64,000 nucleotides of DNA from contig NZ_AP023239.1 of assembly GCF_013393385.1 (NCBI RefSeq), positions 1,302,001-1,366,000 of the forward strand, read 5' to 3'. The position numbers and the translations under genes are program-made. This stretch comes from Paenibacillus sp. URB8-2 (lineage in GTDB: Bacteria; Bacillota; Bacilli; Paenibacillales; Paenibacillaceae). This document shows, one piece after another, positions 8,354 to 17,144 of this stretch. The notes under the pieces are model-generated. The model had not been told where the DNA came from. It saw nothing but the letters and a program-made list of their open reading frames with translations, and did no database searches. The first letter of the stretch is position 1, and every line of letters starts with the position of its first letter.

Positions 8354-8452
8354 GACACTGGTGATCGCTTGCCATTAGTCGAGTTGAAACGCAGCGTACG
8401 TTAAGTTTTTCTCATATTGTTGTTGACAATAACGGATTCACGCCGTATATTT

Positions 8453-8468
8453 ATCTTAAATCAAAGAC
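8453..8468. promoter_or_regulatory. MhqR-type operator candidate (autoregulatory)
   Basis: ATCTTAAATCAAAGAC resembles the perfect palindrome ATCTTTAAATAAAGAT found before the downstream DoxX gene. It overlaps the region just after a TTGACA -35 box (about 8423). It probably lets the MarR regulator repress itself. Confidence 0.5.
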
Positions 8469-8531
8469 ATTTTAAGTGAAGATGTTTTGGATAAAGATAC
8501 TTCGATCGAAGATATAACGGGAGATGATTCA

Positions 8532-8984
8532 ATGCCCAATCAATTGGACGACGCTCAGGCGACTTCCCTTAAGCTGTTTGTTGTTCTATCCAAGGCTTAC
8601 AGAGCGATTTCGGATCAAGCTATAAAGGATGTCAGGCAGTACGGATTGTCACCTTCCGAATTTGCGATTCTCGAAGTGCTGTATGCCAAGGGGAAAATTC
8701 CCATGCAGCAGATTGGAGAAAAGATTTTAATCACAAGCGGAAGTATAACCTACAACATCGACAAGCTGGAGAAGAAAAATCTGTTAAGGCGCGTGCCATC
8801 CCATGAAGACAGAAGAGTAATCTACGCTGAAATCACGGACGCCGGAAGTGAATGGTTTAATCGAATCTTTCCCGACCATGCCGATAAAATCCATTCTCTA
8901 ATGAAGGGGATTTCCCAAGATGAACAGCAAGAAGCAATTGTACTGCTCAAAAAATTTGGGAAACAGGCGAAAGGTTTAGGCTAA
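8532..8984 (+). CDS. mhqR: MarR family regulator, MhqR-like
   Basis: 150 residues from ATG 8532 (GGGAGA upstream); an upstream in-frame start lacks a site. The sequence matches the B. subtilis MhqR pattern: SLKLFVVLSKAYRAISD, then YGLSPSEFAILEVLY, QQIGEKILITSGSITYNIDK and the wing DRRVIYAEITDAG. MhqR represses genes for quinone and azo-compound detoxification. The next gene is a DoxX protein, as in the mhqNOP locus of B. subtilis, and both genes carry related palindromes upstream. The symbol rests on sequence pattern plus neighbourhood. Confidence 0.8.
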   Translation: MPNQLDDAQATSLKLFVVLSKAYRAISDQAIKDVRQYGLSPSEFAILEVLYAKGKIPMQQIGEKILITSGSITYNIDKLEKKNLLRRVPSHEDRRVIYAEITDAGSEWFNRIFPDHADKIHSLMKGISQDEQQEAIVLLKKFGKQAKGLG

Positions 8985-9161
8985 CCGCTGCTATAGTCAC
9001 AAAGATTTCATCATTAAAGCCGTGGAAGCCGATACGGAGGTGGAAATCATGAACTCGTCTGATCAAGACACGCTGCGCCTGATTTTCATCAAGGTTCCTT
9101 CCAAGGTGAGTTATCCTCTTTACCCTAAAAGATAAGTGATTTCTATCGATTTTTGTCAAAT

Positions 9162-9177
9162 ATCTTTAAATAAAGAT
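9162..9177. promoter_or_regulatory. MhqR-type operator candidate before the DoxX gene
   Basis: ATCTTTA-AA-TAAAGAT is a perfect palindrome 33 bases upstream of the DoxX start. MhqR boxes in B. subtilis are also palindromes beginning ATCT and ending AGAT. Confidence 0.6.
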
Positions 9178-9209
9178 TATTAAACCCAAAACAATAGGAG
9201 ATGATTTAA

Positions 9210-9611
9210 ATGGTAGCATTAGGATTATTGTTGGTTCGTTTGATAGTGGGGCTGTTGTTCATCGGGCATGGCGCTCAAAAGCTGTTTGGCTGGTTCGGCG
9301 GTTATGGCCCGAAAGGAACGGGGGGCTGGATGGATTCCATTGGCATTAAGCCGGGCGTATTCATGGCAGTGCTGGCGGGACTGCTGGAGCTGCTCGGAGG
9401 TGTTCTTTTTGCTCTCGGACTATTTACTCCGCTTGCCGCCTTGTTCATTACGCTGACCATGCTCGGCGCCATCGTTAAAGTGCATGGCAAAAATGGATTG
9501 TGGGTAACGGCCAACGGCTATGAATATAACGCTGTCTTGATCGTGGTAGCCATCGGCATTGCTTTAATTGGTGCAGGTGCATATTCTCTGGATGCGATAT
9601 TGAATATTTAA
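9210..9611 (+). CDS. mhqP: DoxX family membrane protein, MhqP-like
   Basis: 133 residues with four predicted membrane segments (about residues 5-22, 45-65, 70-90, 108-128). DoxX features include [19 protein letters not shown] near the N-terminus and the glycine-rich second helix. The AGGAGATG site precedes ATG 9210. In B. subtilis the homologous MhqP (YdfP) belongs to the MhqR regulon for quinone stress, and the adjacent MhqR-like gene and operator support that role. The dioxygenase MhqO is not present here. The membrane family is certain; the precise activity of DoxX proteins is unsettled. Confidence 0.8.
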   Translation: MVALGLLLVRLIVGLLFIGHGAQKLFGWFGGYGPKGTGGWMDSIGIKPGVFMAVLAGLLELLGGVLFALGLFTPLAALFITLTMLGAIVKVHGKNGLWVTANGYEYNAVLIVVAIGIALIGAGAYSLDAILNI

Positions 9612-9717
9612 CCAAGAACGATCCCGGAAGCGACGTGGACAAATCCATTATAGGGCAGGCTTGAACTGTACTCCATTGTGGACAACCGAAATAAATAAAG
9701 TCATGCTGACCAAAGGC

Positions 9718-9749
9718 GGCTCCTGAATTTATCAGGAGTCATCTTTTTG
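9718..9749 (+). terminator. intrinsic terminator
   Basis: GGCTCCTGA-ATTTA-TCAGGAGTC followed by ATCTTTTT. It closes the mhqRP unit about 110 bases after the DoxX stop. Confidence 0.75.
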
Positions 9750-9869
9750 TTCAAATATTCTTGCGTCCTTCAAGGACGCCGTTAGGCTTTTCTTCTTGGT
9801 TGGAGCCTTCCGGCAGGCGCCTGTTATAATAGCGGGAAGAGAGTCTCGGCTGGGAAGGGGGGGATAGGC

Positions 9870-11027
9870 ATGATTCTGGAATTGAACGAAAACGGGTACA
9901 CGGTATCCGCTAATGGAATAACGGTAGACTTGTTCGCCAAGGAGTTTGCCCTGCTGCGGTTCCTGTACCGCAACCGGGGGCGCGCGTTCAGCCGGGAGCA
10001 GCTTCTGGACAGCGTATGGCCGCTCGAATATCCGGTGGAGCGCACAGTGGACGACCACATCTACCGATTGCGCAAGAAGCTTGGCCCCATTGAGGGCATT
10101 ACAATCCGCACGGTTCGGGGGTTCGGATACTGCCTGACCATGCGGGAGCCTGCCACGGGCGTCGACGCCAGCCCATCCGCGCATGACGCGGAGCTGCGGG
10201 AAAAGATGCGGGAGGTCTTCGCCAAATACCATCAATACGGGCAGGGGAAATCGATGCTGGCGCTTGCCCGTCAGCAGGATGTATTGGGCTATGAGATGGA
10301 CCCGTTTTACTCCGTTTACTTGCGTTTTGTGCAAGGCGATCTGGAGTGGCTGCTCAGCGGCGGGGAAATACCGGGTTCTGAGCGGGTATACTGGCTGCTG
10401 CTGTTCTATATGTTCGCGGGGGAACCCGAGGACGGTTTGAATTATTGCGAGCGGGTGCTTGCGGAGAAACGGCTGCCTTCATCCCAGCAGCGCGAAATGG
10501 AAATTCTCAATATTCTCGATCTGTATGCGCTGACGGGGGTGCCGGAGAAAGCGCTGGAGCGGTTGAAGCTGACCCGGAAGGTCATTACGGAGCCGGGCTA
10601 TGAAAACTTCGACACGCCTGTTGCCAACGTCGAACTGTACATCCACCTGATGATGGGAACTCCGGACGGGGAGATGCAAAGAATGGCGGAAGCGATTGAG
10701 GGCCTTCTCAAGATAAAGCCATTCCTGCGGGAAATCGGCAGCTTTTTGATTCTCAAAGGGCTTTGGCTGCTGAGAAAAAATGAAAGACGTACGGGTGAAT
10801 CGCTGCTGGATGAGGGGCTCGGCGTATTGGATCTTTCCGGGTTCGTGCCTATCCGGCTGTTTGGACTTTACAGGATCGCGCATTTTTGCCGGAAGTTTGC
10901 TTTCAAAGGCAGGGAGGAGCTGCGGGGGAAGTACGGGGCATTGTTCGCGGAAGAGCAGGCGCGCTGCGGTCTACCCGAAAATATGGTGCGGATCGAAGCG
11001 GCGCTGAACGACTTTTTTAAAATGTGA
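9870..11027 (+). CDS. OmpR-type winged-helix regulator with helical-repeat C-terminus
   Basis: 385 residues. Residues 1-93 form a trans_reg_C winged helix (FAKEFALLRFLYRNRGRAFS, then RTVDDHIYRLRKKLG and TVRGFGYCL). No receiver domain precedes it. Residues about 110-385 are helical with TPR-like character, so a protein or ligand-sensing scaffold is likely. A TATAAT box (9825-9830) lies upstream and a purine-rich site precedes ATG 9870. It lies 138 bases upstream of an MFS exporter on the same strand, so it may control that exporter. The signal is not predictable. Confidence 0.75.
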   Translation: MILELNENGYTVSANGITVDLFAKEFALLRFLYRNRGRAFSREQLLDSVWPLEYPVERTVDDHIYRLRKKLGPIEGITIRTVRGFGYCLTMREPATGVDASPSAHDAELREKMREVFAKYHQYGQGKSMLALARQQDVLGYEMDPFYSVYLRFVQGDLEWLLSGGEIPGSERVYWLLLFYMFAGEPEDGLNYCERVLAEKRLPSSQQREMEILNILDLYALTGVPEKALERLKLTRKVITEPGYENFDTPVANVELYIHLMMGTPDGEMQRMAEAIEGLLKIKPFLREIGSFLILKGLWLLRKNERRTGESLLDEGLGVLDLSGFVPIRLFGLYRIAHFCRKFAFKGREELRGKYGALFAEEQARCGLPENMVRIEAALNDFFKM

Positions 11028-11165
11028 TGGCGAAGAAAAAAGTCCGGACGGGGTTAGTGGCGCAGCTGAACTGAGGGGCGTTCCGTCTTCTGATATTTCT
11101 CTGACAAACCGGCGCTATACTCGGCGTAATGAAAGGCGGGTACAGCCGGATGGAGGAATATATAA

Positions 11166-12533
11166 ATGAGTATCGAAGCCCCATTGACCCAAACGGAGGC
11201 ACGCGCCGGGCGTGGCCTGCTTGGCAACAAAATCTTTATACGCGTATATACGGCATATGCGTTAGCGGAATTTGGCAGCTGGTTCGACAGTCTGGCGATT
11301 CAGGTGCTGGTCGCCTACCGCTGGCAGGTCGGTCCGCTCATGCTGGCGCTCATTCCCGTCAGTCTGGCGCTGCCGGGCATTGTGCTTGGCTCTGTGGCGG
11401 GAGTGGCCGCCGACCGGCTGAACAAGCTGAAGCTGATGCGCCTGTGCGATCTGCTTACCGCCGTGCTTACCGCTGCGGTGCTGTTGGCTCCCGGCATACT
11501 CTGGCTGCTGCCGCTGCTTGCGCTGCGGTCGGCCGTCTCCGCGCTGAATGTGCCGGCTCAGCAGTCGCTCACCCGAAGCATTGTCCGAGAGGACCAGCTG
11601 CTGCAAGCCGCTTCTCTTAACGGCTTCGTCACGCAGGGCTCCAAAATCGCCGGTCCCCTGCTGGGCGGAGTGGCCCTGGCAGCCCTCTCGCCCGCCTGGT
11701 GCATTGCGCTGAATGCCTGCATGAGGCTGTTTTCGTATGTGCTGCTGCTGTCCGTAAAGAACGCTGATGCAAAAGGGAGCACGGGCGCAGATATGGATGT
11801 AAAGATGAAAGCAGGGGACCAAGCTGACGTGAAATCAAGAGAACAAAATACCGGCGGACAGCCGCTTTCGGCTCGGTCAATGTGGAAGGAAGGTTGGAGC
11901 TTTATTTTCCGCAGCAGGCTGCTGCGCAATACGATGCTGTTCGGTCTGCTGGGCGCCTTGTCGATCCAGATGGTTGATTTTCAGTTCGCCAGTCTGTTCC
12001 GCACTCTTGCCCCGGATAAGGAATATCTGCTCGGCTGGCTGGTGTCGGCGGCGGGGGCGGGAGCGGTGCTGACGATCGCCGCCATGAACAAGGTGGGGCG
12101 CGGCGCAAGTTACGGCGCCAGATTGGGTGGTGGCTATGCGCTGATCGGCGCGGCCATCGGAGGGCTGGGCCTGCTTCCGATTGGCGTCTCCCCGCTTCCC
12201 GTGCTGCTGCTGGGACTGATTATGGGCGCCGGAAACGGGATGTTCATGATCGCCTTCAATTACTGCCTGCAAAAAGAAACGCCTCCACATATGACGGGCA
12301 GGGTATTCGGAATTCAGAGCATGGTGCTGAGTGCCGTAATGATTGTCGCTCCGCTGCTGGGCGGCGCGCTGGTCGATCTGGCGGGACCGCGGCGAATCTT
12401 CGCCGGCTTCGGCCTCGTGATCGCGCTGATCGGTGCGGCGGGAATGCTTCTCGGGCGCTTGCTGTGGCCGGCAAAGAAGAAGGAAAACAGGGCAACAGCT
12501 GCAAGCTTCAATGCAGGTTCACAGAATGATTAA
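11166..12533 (+). CDS. MFS transporter, DHA3-like drug exporter
   Basis: 455 residues with about 12 membrane segments. The first loop has RVYTAYALAEFGSWFDSLA and the loop-2/3 region AADRLNKLKLMRLCDL, as in macrolide-efflux type MFS proteins. A hydrophilic central loop (about residues 197-238, Lys/Asp-rich) separates the two halves. GGAGG lies 9 bases before ATG 11166, and a TATACT -10 box lies near 11115. Placement after the winged-helix regulator suggests an inducible exporter. The substrate is unknown. Confidence 0.82.
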   Translation: MSIEAPLTQTEARAGRGLLGNKIFIRVYTAYALAEFGSWFDSLAIQVLVAYRWQVGPLMLALIPVSLALPGIVLGSVAGVAADRLNKLKLMRLCDLLTAVLTAAVLLAPGILWLLPLLALRSAVSALNVPAQQSLTRSIVREDQLLQAASLNGFVTQGSKIAGPLLGGVALAALSPAWCIALNACMRLFSYVLLLSVKNADAKGSTGADMDVKMKAGDQADVKSREQNTGGQPLSARSMWKEGWSFIFRSRLLRNTMLFGLLGALSIQMVDFQFASLFRTLAPDKEYLLGWLVSAAGAGAVLTIAAMNKVGRGASYGARLGGGYALIGAAIGGLGLLPIGVSPLPVLLLGLIMGAGNGMFMIAFNYCLQKETPPHMTGRVFGIQSMVLSAVMIVAPLLGGALVDLAGPRRIFAGFGLVIALIGAAGMLLGRLLWPAKKKENRATAASFNAGSQND

Positions 12534-12658
12534 AAATAAATCGGGCAGCTATTGGGGATTAGTCCAAACTAGTTTCTGGGTTTAACATACACTTAAAGGG
12601 TCAAATGCATCATGTGACTATGCAGAAGTATACTTTAAGGGTAGGTGAACCTGGAAAA

Positions 12659-13882
12659 ATGATTGAGCTGGTTCTGACAATCAACGATAGGGACGGAAGC
12701 TACACAGAGCATGCGGGTGTTGTTCTTGCATCCATTTTCTCCAATACCCAGCAAACGATCAATGTCCACATTGTCCATGATGATTCACTAAGCGATGAGA
12801 ACAAGTTAAGACTTACTCAGCTCGTGGATGCGTTTCATCACAACATCTTTTTTTATCATGTTGCAATTCCCGGAGATTTTCTTGAAGTTGCGGCCGGCGT
12901 GAATAAAATCGACTATTGGACAATAGCCAGTATGTACCGTCTGCTGCTCCCCCAGATTATTCAGGCTGACAGGGTTATTTATCTGGACTGCGACATTCTG
13001 GTCAATATGGATATTAACGAATTGTGGAGTGTTGATCTGGGAGGAAGGTATTTAGGCGCAGTTCGGGATCAGGGCGTAAATTTAATGGAGTACTTTGTTT
13101 CGCTTGGGCTTAACGCGGAGCTGTATTTTAACTCGGGAGTCATTCTGTTTCATTTGAACAATATCCGCAGCAGAGAGACCTGGTATCAAGAAATGCTCGG
13201 TTTCATGCGCACTTTTCCGTCGATAACGATGCCTGACCAGGATATTCTGAATGCCCTGTACAGCTTAAACTATGTGCAGCTAGATCTGCGGTTTAATACG
13301 TTCGCTCACCCCGAGCTCGATTTGGAGAATAAAATAGTACATTTCGCCGGGGACGGAAAATGGTGGAATGAAGATTCGCCCGCTGCGCCGCTCTACCAAA
13401 AATTTCTTGCCATGACCCCCTGGGCCCCGGGATTTATACCAGCACCTGCTCCTGTCCCGGAATCAATCATTCCGTTAGACCCGCCGCCCCCGCCGCAGGA
13501 AGAACAGTCGATTGCGCCGCCGGAGCCGCCCGCTCCGGAAATTCAGATTCCCGATCCGCCGGTTCTTGAAATCCCCGCCCCGCAAGTGGAAGTACCGGAG
13601 ATAGCTCCCGTGAAGCCGCACGGACGGAAACGCCGTAGATTGGTTCGGTTACGGAGAAGATTGAGACTGAGAAGGAAATTACGGCTGCGGCGAAGATTAA
13701 GACTGAGACTGAAAAAGTTCAGATTGATTCGCGCGAAATACCGTTCCCGTAAGCGGGTAAAACTGCTCAAGCGTCGGCGCGCAGCGAAGAGTAAAGCCCT
13801 GAAACCGGCCAGAAAGAGGCTGCGGCGGGTCAGAACCATTCACACATCCCGTTCGAAGCGTCCATTGAAACGCACCTCATAA
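12659..13882 (+). CDS. family 8 glycosyltransferase with Pro-rich linker and Arg-rich tail
   Basis: 407 residues if started at ATG 12659 (AGGTG upstream); an ATG at 12605 is possible. Residues 1-260 form a GT8 domain: MIELVLTIND, SMYRLLLPQI, the metal-binding YLDCDILVNM (DxD) and PDQDILNAL, closed by IVHFAGDGKWW. It should transfer a sugar from a nucleotide-sugar in the cytosol. A Pro/Glu-rich linker (about 265-330) follows. The final ~85 residues are extremely basic, with repeats such as LRRRLRLRRKLRLRRRLRLR and very few acidic residues. Such a tail could bind anionic polymers (teichoic acids, nucleic acid) or membrane. Confidence 0.85.
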   Translation: MIELVLTINDRDGSYTEHAGVVLASIFSNTQQTINVHIVHDDSLSDENKLRLTQLVDAFHHNIFFYHVAIPGDFLEVAAGVNKIDYWTIASMYRLLLPQIIQADRVIYLDCDILVNMDINELWSVDLGGRYLGAVRDQGVNLMEYFVSLGLNAELYFNSGVILFHLNNIRSRETWYQEMLGFMRTFPSITMPDQDILNALYSLNYVQLDLRFNTFAHPELDLENKIVHFAGDGKWWNEDSPAAPLYQKFLAMTPWAPGFIPAPAPVPESIIPLDPPPPPQEEQSIAPPEPPAPEIQIPDPPVLEIPAPQVEVPEIAPVKPHGRKRRRLVRLRRRLRLRRKLRLRRRLRLRLKKFRLIRAKYRSRKRVKLLKRRRAAKSKALKPARKRLRRVRTIHTSRSKRPLKRTS

Positions 13883-13973
13883 TCGTTGGTTTCTCACTCG
13901 TCCGAAGCCTTCAGGCCGGAGCGTCAGATAAAGAATATGTAAATTTGGATAGGATGGATTGTTGCGGATAAGC

Positions 13974-14006
13974 CCGACTGCTCCATTAGTGAAAAGGAGC
14001 AGTCGG
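13974..14006. terminator. bidirectional hairpin between convergent genes
   Basis: CCGACTGCTCC and GGAGCAGTCGG form a perfect 11-bp stem between the glycosyltransferase (plus) and the coat operon (minus). There is no long T-run on either side. Confidence 0.5.
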
Positions 14007-14011
14007 TGCGT

Positions 14012-14308
14012 TCAGGACGGAATATTTAGAGCGGTCTCAATGTTTTGCAGATCCAGTTGAACTTGATCTTTAAGATTGTATGGGTGATACAAGCCTCGCC
14101 GCACCGTATAATCGGCAATCAATTCATACAGGTCTATGGCTTCTTCAAGCTGCTTGATCAGAACGGATTTGAATTCAGGCGTGGCGCATTCGGTGACGGC
14201 CATGGCGTAGTTTCGGACTCCGCTTTTGGCAGTGATCAGAAAATCCATGGCAATAACTTCATCGGTCAGGGTATTCATCCCTGTCATGCGTTCCAGGATC
14301 GGGTTCAT
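14012..14308 (-). CDS. CotF-family spore coat protein (YraD-like)
   Basis: 98 residues of a coat F domain: IAMDFLITAKSGVRNYAMAV, TECATPEFKSVLIKQL and a C-terminal part with RRGLYHPYN. It is the last gene of the operon and starts 4 bases after the preceding stop. Size and place correspond to B. subtilis yraD in the yraG-yraF-adhB-yraE-yraD cluster. It probably becomes part of the spore coat. Confidence 0.85.
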   Translation of the reverse strand: MNPILERMTGMNTLTDEVIAMDFLITAKSGVRNYAMAVTECATPEFKSVLIKQLEEAIDLYELIADYTVRRGLYHPYNLKDQVQLDLQNIETALNIPS

Positions 14309-14312
14309 CGTA

Positions 14313-14519
14313 TCATCTCCCCTGCTGCGATTTGGATAAAAGTGTGCTTAGATCCTGAAGGTGCTGCGTGGATACTTGAACGTCATGCTTCAGGATTTGC
14401 TGCAGTTCCGGGTCGGACACCAGAACCTGCATCGTTTTAGATTTCGTCAGGCAGACGGTCTTGAACGCCGCTATTTCATGGACCTCGAGCGTTTCGTGTA
14501 AAGCGTATGATGGATTCAT
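14313..14519 (-). CDS. small CotF-like spore protein (YraE-like)
   Basis: 68 residues, mostly helical. The pattern HETLEVHEIAAFKTVCLTKS is shared with the first gene of this operon (16085-16330, [20 protein letters not shown]). Position corresponds to yraE of B. subtilis. It is a spore-coat associated helper and pairs with the next gene. Confidence 0.8.
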   Translation of the reverse strand: MNPSYALHETLEVHEIAAFKTVCLTKSKTMQVLVSDPELQQILKHDVQVSTQHLQDLSTLLSKSQQGR

Positions 14520-14551
14520 TTTTGATTAATCACCCCTTGTCGGATCAGTCA

Positions 14552-15688
14552 TTACGGTTTTAGAATCACTTTAATGCAATCGTCCGTCTTCGTGTCGAAG
14601 ACCTCATAGCCGCGCTTCGCATCGCTAAGCGGAATGACGTGCGTAATAATGTCTCCCGGGTCCACTTTACCGGAGGTTACCAGCTCGTACATATAGGGCA
14701 TATAATGAATAACAGGAGCCTGTCCGGAGCGGATGTTGATGTTGCGCTGCATGATATCGCCAAGCGGAAACCCGTTATAGCGCCCGCCATATACTCCTGT
14801 TATTTGGATCGTTCCGCCTTTGCGTACCGCTTGAGACGCGATGACCAGAGGACTCAATGTTCCGCCTTGCAGCTTGAGGCCGCTTGCGAGGAATTCCAGA
14901 TCGCTCATTTTTCCGTCCATTCCGACGGCGTCAATCACGACATCGGCTCCGCCTTTGGTAAGCTCCTTGAGGTGGTTGCCGATATTTTGCTGCTCCTCGA
15001 AATTGACAATTTCCACTTTATTCGTAAGCTTTGCATGCCGCAGGCGGTAATCGACGTAGTCGACGGCTATGACCCTTTTTGCGCCTTTCAGCCAGGCAAA
15101 CTTCTGGGCAAGAAGTCCCACCGGGCCGCAGCCCAGTACGATCACGGTATCTCCATCCTTCACACCGGCGTTGTCGATGCTCCAGAACGCGGTCGTCATC
15201 GCATCGGCTATCAGGCAGAGCTTTTCATCCGATTCTTCACAGCTTTTGGGGATTTTGAAGTGGGTAAAGTTCGCGAAAGGAACGCGTAAATACTCGGCTT
15301 GTCCGCCAGGATACCCGCCAGTTGTTCCGGAGTAGCCGAAATACGCGCCGATTTCCCCGTTTTCGTTGGAATGGTCGCATTGGCTTTCCAGATGGTTTTT
15401 ACAGTAAAAGCACTCTCCGCAGGCGATGTTGAACGGAATAATCACCCGGTCGCCTTTCTTCAGCTTGGTTACTCCGGAGCCAACCTCTTCCACAATTCCC
15501 ATAGGCTCATGCCCGATGACATAATCCTCCTGAAGATTGGGAATCATCCCGTGGATCAGGTGGAGGTCGGAGCCGCAGATGGCCGTGCTGGTCAATCTGA
15601 CAATCATGTCGTCAGGCTTCTCTATTTCAGGGTCCGGGACCTCTTTTACGGCAATATTTTTAATGCCTTGATACGTTACGGCCTTCAT
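14552..15688 (-). CDS. adhB: zinc-dependent alcohol dehydrogenase, AdhB-like
   Basis: 378 residues of the MDR family. Catalytic zinc ligands include the Cys in [10 protein letters not shown] and the His in [12 protein letters not shown]. The structural zinc lobe is [15 protein letters not shown]. The nucleotide loop is [10 protein letters not shown]. The class includes formaldehyde dehydrogenase-like and butanediol dehydrogenase-like enzymes. It overlaps the upstream coat gene by 4 bases and is flanked on both sides by coat genes, as adhB is in B. subtilis, so it is probably expressed in the mother cell late in sporulation. The in vivo substrate is unknown. Confidence 0.88.
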   Translation of the reverse strand: MKAVTYQGIKNIAVKEVPDPEIEKPDDMIVRLTSTAICGSDLHLIHGMIPNLQEDYVIGHEPMGIVEEVGSGVTKLKKGDRVIIPFNIACGECFYCKNHLESQCDHSNENGEIGAYFGYSGTTGGYPGGQAEYLRVPFANFTHFKIPKSCEESDEKLCLIADAMTTAFWSIDNAGVKDGDTVIVLGCGPVGLLAQKFAWLKGAKRVIAVDYVDYRLRHAKLTNKVEIVNFEEQQNIGNHLKELTKGGADVVIDAVGMDGKMSDLEFLASGLKLQGGTLSPLVIASQAVRKGGTIQITGVYGGRYNGFPLGDIMQRNINIRSGQAPVIHYMPYMYELVTSGKVDPGDIITHVIPLSDAKRGYEVFDTKTDDCIKVILKP

Positions 15689-16071
15689 GCCTGAGTCCCC
15701 CTAAGGTGTTCATCCGGCGTCCTGTCGAACAAGCCTTTGCGCCGCGTATCATCCGGGAACAAATTCATTTGCCCGATCATGACCGTGTTGTTCGCCGAGA
15801 GCTGGTCCAGCTGGTATTGCTCATTAAGTTCATAAGGATGGAACCATTTCTTGCGCATCATGAGGTCGGAAATCTCCTGGTGCATCGCGATTCCTTGTCT
15901 CAATTGATTGCGCAGCAGCGCTCTTGCATCCAGAGAAGCCGTCTCGGTGAGAGCAATCGCCGTATTTCTTACTCCCTCTTTGGCACGAATAAGGAAGTCC
16001 ATGGCAAAGGTAGTGTCCGCCATTTCCGGCATATTTAACGCGTTTATCGGGTCTAAATAATCCGGGTTCAT
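15685..16071 (-). CDS. CotF-family spore coat protein (YraF-like)
   Basis: 128 residues. The coat F domain has [36 protein letters not shown] and [16 protein letters not shown], clearly paralogous to the product of 14012-14308. The C-terminal extension is Asp/Arg-rich. It overlaps adhB by 4 bases. Position matches yraF. Confidence 0.86.
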   Translation of the reverse strand: MNPDYLDPINALNMPEMADTTFAMDFLIRAKEGVRNTAIALTETASLDARALLRNQLRQGIAMHQEISDLMMRKKWFHPYELNEQYQLDQLSANNTVMIGQMNLFPDDTRRKGLFDRTPDEHLRGTQA

Positions 16072-16084
16072 TGGGTTTCCTCCT

Positions 16085-16330
16085 CTAGTTTAGAATGGGC
16101 GTGGGACGATTGGTAGGGACGGGTGCCTGGAAAGGAGCTCTGGCATAGACGGCCTGCAGCTCCGCAATTGCCTGGATGGACTGCTCGACATCTTTTTGCA
16201 TCAAGTCTTTGAGCTCCTGATCAAACACGATTCCCTGCATAAGCTTGGATTTGGCCAAGCAGAGCGTTTTAAAATTAAGCGCTTCGTGAAGTTCCATCGA
16301 TTCATGCGGCGCCAGAATTTGTGCAGTCAT
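16085..16330 (-). CDS. small CotF-like spore protein (YraG-like)
   Basis: 81 residues from ATG 16330, with AGGAGGGG about 10 bases upstream; a longer reading to 16372 lacks a site. The helical core carries [20 protein letters not shown]. The C-terminus is Pro-rich. First gene of the coat operon, matching yraG. Confidence 0.8.
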   Translation of the reverse strand: MTAQILAPHESMELHEALNFKTLCLAKSKLMQGIVFDQELKDLMQKDVEQSIQAIAELQAVYARAPFQAPVPTNRPTPILN

Positions 16331-16506
16331 ATGTGATATAATCCCCTCCTTATTGGTTTTCTGGGATAGCATTTCCCGGACCTACGGAATTATGCTTAAA
16401 AATAAGAAACCGGCGTGGGGGGCTCCGGTCGTAGCCCCGTAGATTCTAATCATCCACTCCTTGTGTGAACCGATGATCGTTGTAATCACATTTTTTCATA
16501 CCGAAT

Positions 16507-16554
16507 GAACCTTTTTGGTAAAATGAGCCAATATCCATTGTAAGACCCGAATGG
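16507..16554 (+). promoter_or_regulatory. ECF sigma promoter (autoregulatory candidate)
   Basis: GAAC (16507-16510), 17 bases, CCAATAT (16528-16534), then TGTAAGACCCGAATGG. The same elements with identical 17-base spacing lie before the second ECF sigma gene (36418-36465). Confidence 0.65.
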
Positions 16555-16565
16555 AGGCCGGCCCT

Positions 16566-17144
16566 ATGAAGGAGTTAGACTTGAACCCGTGGCTTATCCG
16601 GATGAGCCAGGGTGATGAACAAGCGTTCCAGGTTGTTTACGAATCAACGCGCGATCATGCTTACAGATTGATCAGCTATCTCGCTCCCGCCAAGCAGGAT
16701 ATTGGAGATATTATGAGCGAAGTGTATTTCGAACTGTACAGAAGCTTGAGTAAGTATGATCCGGAGCAAAATTTCTCATCATGGTTTAACGGTTTGATTG
16801 TCAGACAAGTACGAAATTGGAAGCGGAAAGAGTGGCGCCTTTTTCGCATTGCGGAAAAGCTGAGACTCAGCACCTCCAAATCATCCGACCCAGCTGCAGA
16901 GTTACGGTTGACGGCTCTGAACGACCGGTTGGACTTGCTTCCGATCCTGCAGACGCTATCGCTCAAATTCAAGGAGGTTATCGTCCTCCGCTACTATCAG
17001 GATTGCTCTCTGGAGGAAATTGCCGAATTGTTGAAGATTCCGTTAGGCACAGTAAAATCCAGGCATCATCATGCGCTTAAGCATTTACGCCGCCGATTGG
17101 ATCAACAGGGTTTGCGAAAGGAGGGGGATGGCTTTGTATATTGA
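16566..17144 (+). CDS. ECF-type RNA polymerase sigma factor (pair 1)
   Basis: 192 residues from ATG 16566 (GGAGG 8 bases upstream); an ATG at 16551 lies inside that site. Region 2 contains DIGDIMSEVYFELYRSLSKY and the -10 recognition segment NFSSWFNGLIVRQVRNWKR. Region 4 ends with EVIVLRYYQDCSLEEIAELL and IPLGTVKSRHHHALKHLRRR. It is overlapped by the anti-sigma gene, so the two are coupled. It probably transcribes its own operon from the GAAC-N17-CCAATAT promoter. The inducing signal is likely envelope stress but cannot be read. Confidence 0.88.
   Translation: MKELDLNPWLIRMSQGDEQAFQVVYESTRDHAYRLISYLAPAKQDIGDIMSEVYFELYRSLSKYDPEQNFSSWFNGLIVRQVRNWKRKEWRLFRIAEKLRLSTSKSSDPAAELRLTALNDRLDLLPILQTLSLKFKEVIVLRYYQDCSLEEIAELLKIPLGTVKSRHHHALKHLRRRLDQQGLRKEGDGFVY

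Noticed and set aside
8985..9133. 28-codon ORF from ATG 9050 between the MarR and DoxX genes
   Set aside because: A GGAGG site is near, but the peptide has no match I recognise and may be a remnant; not strong enough to call a gene.
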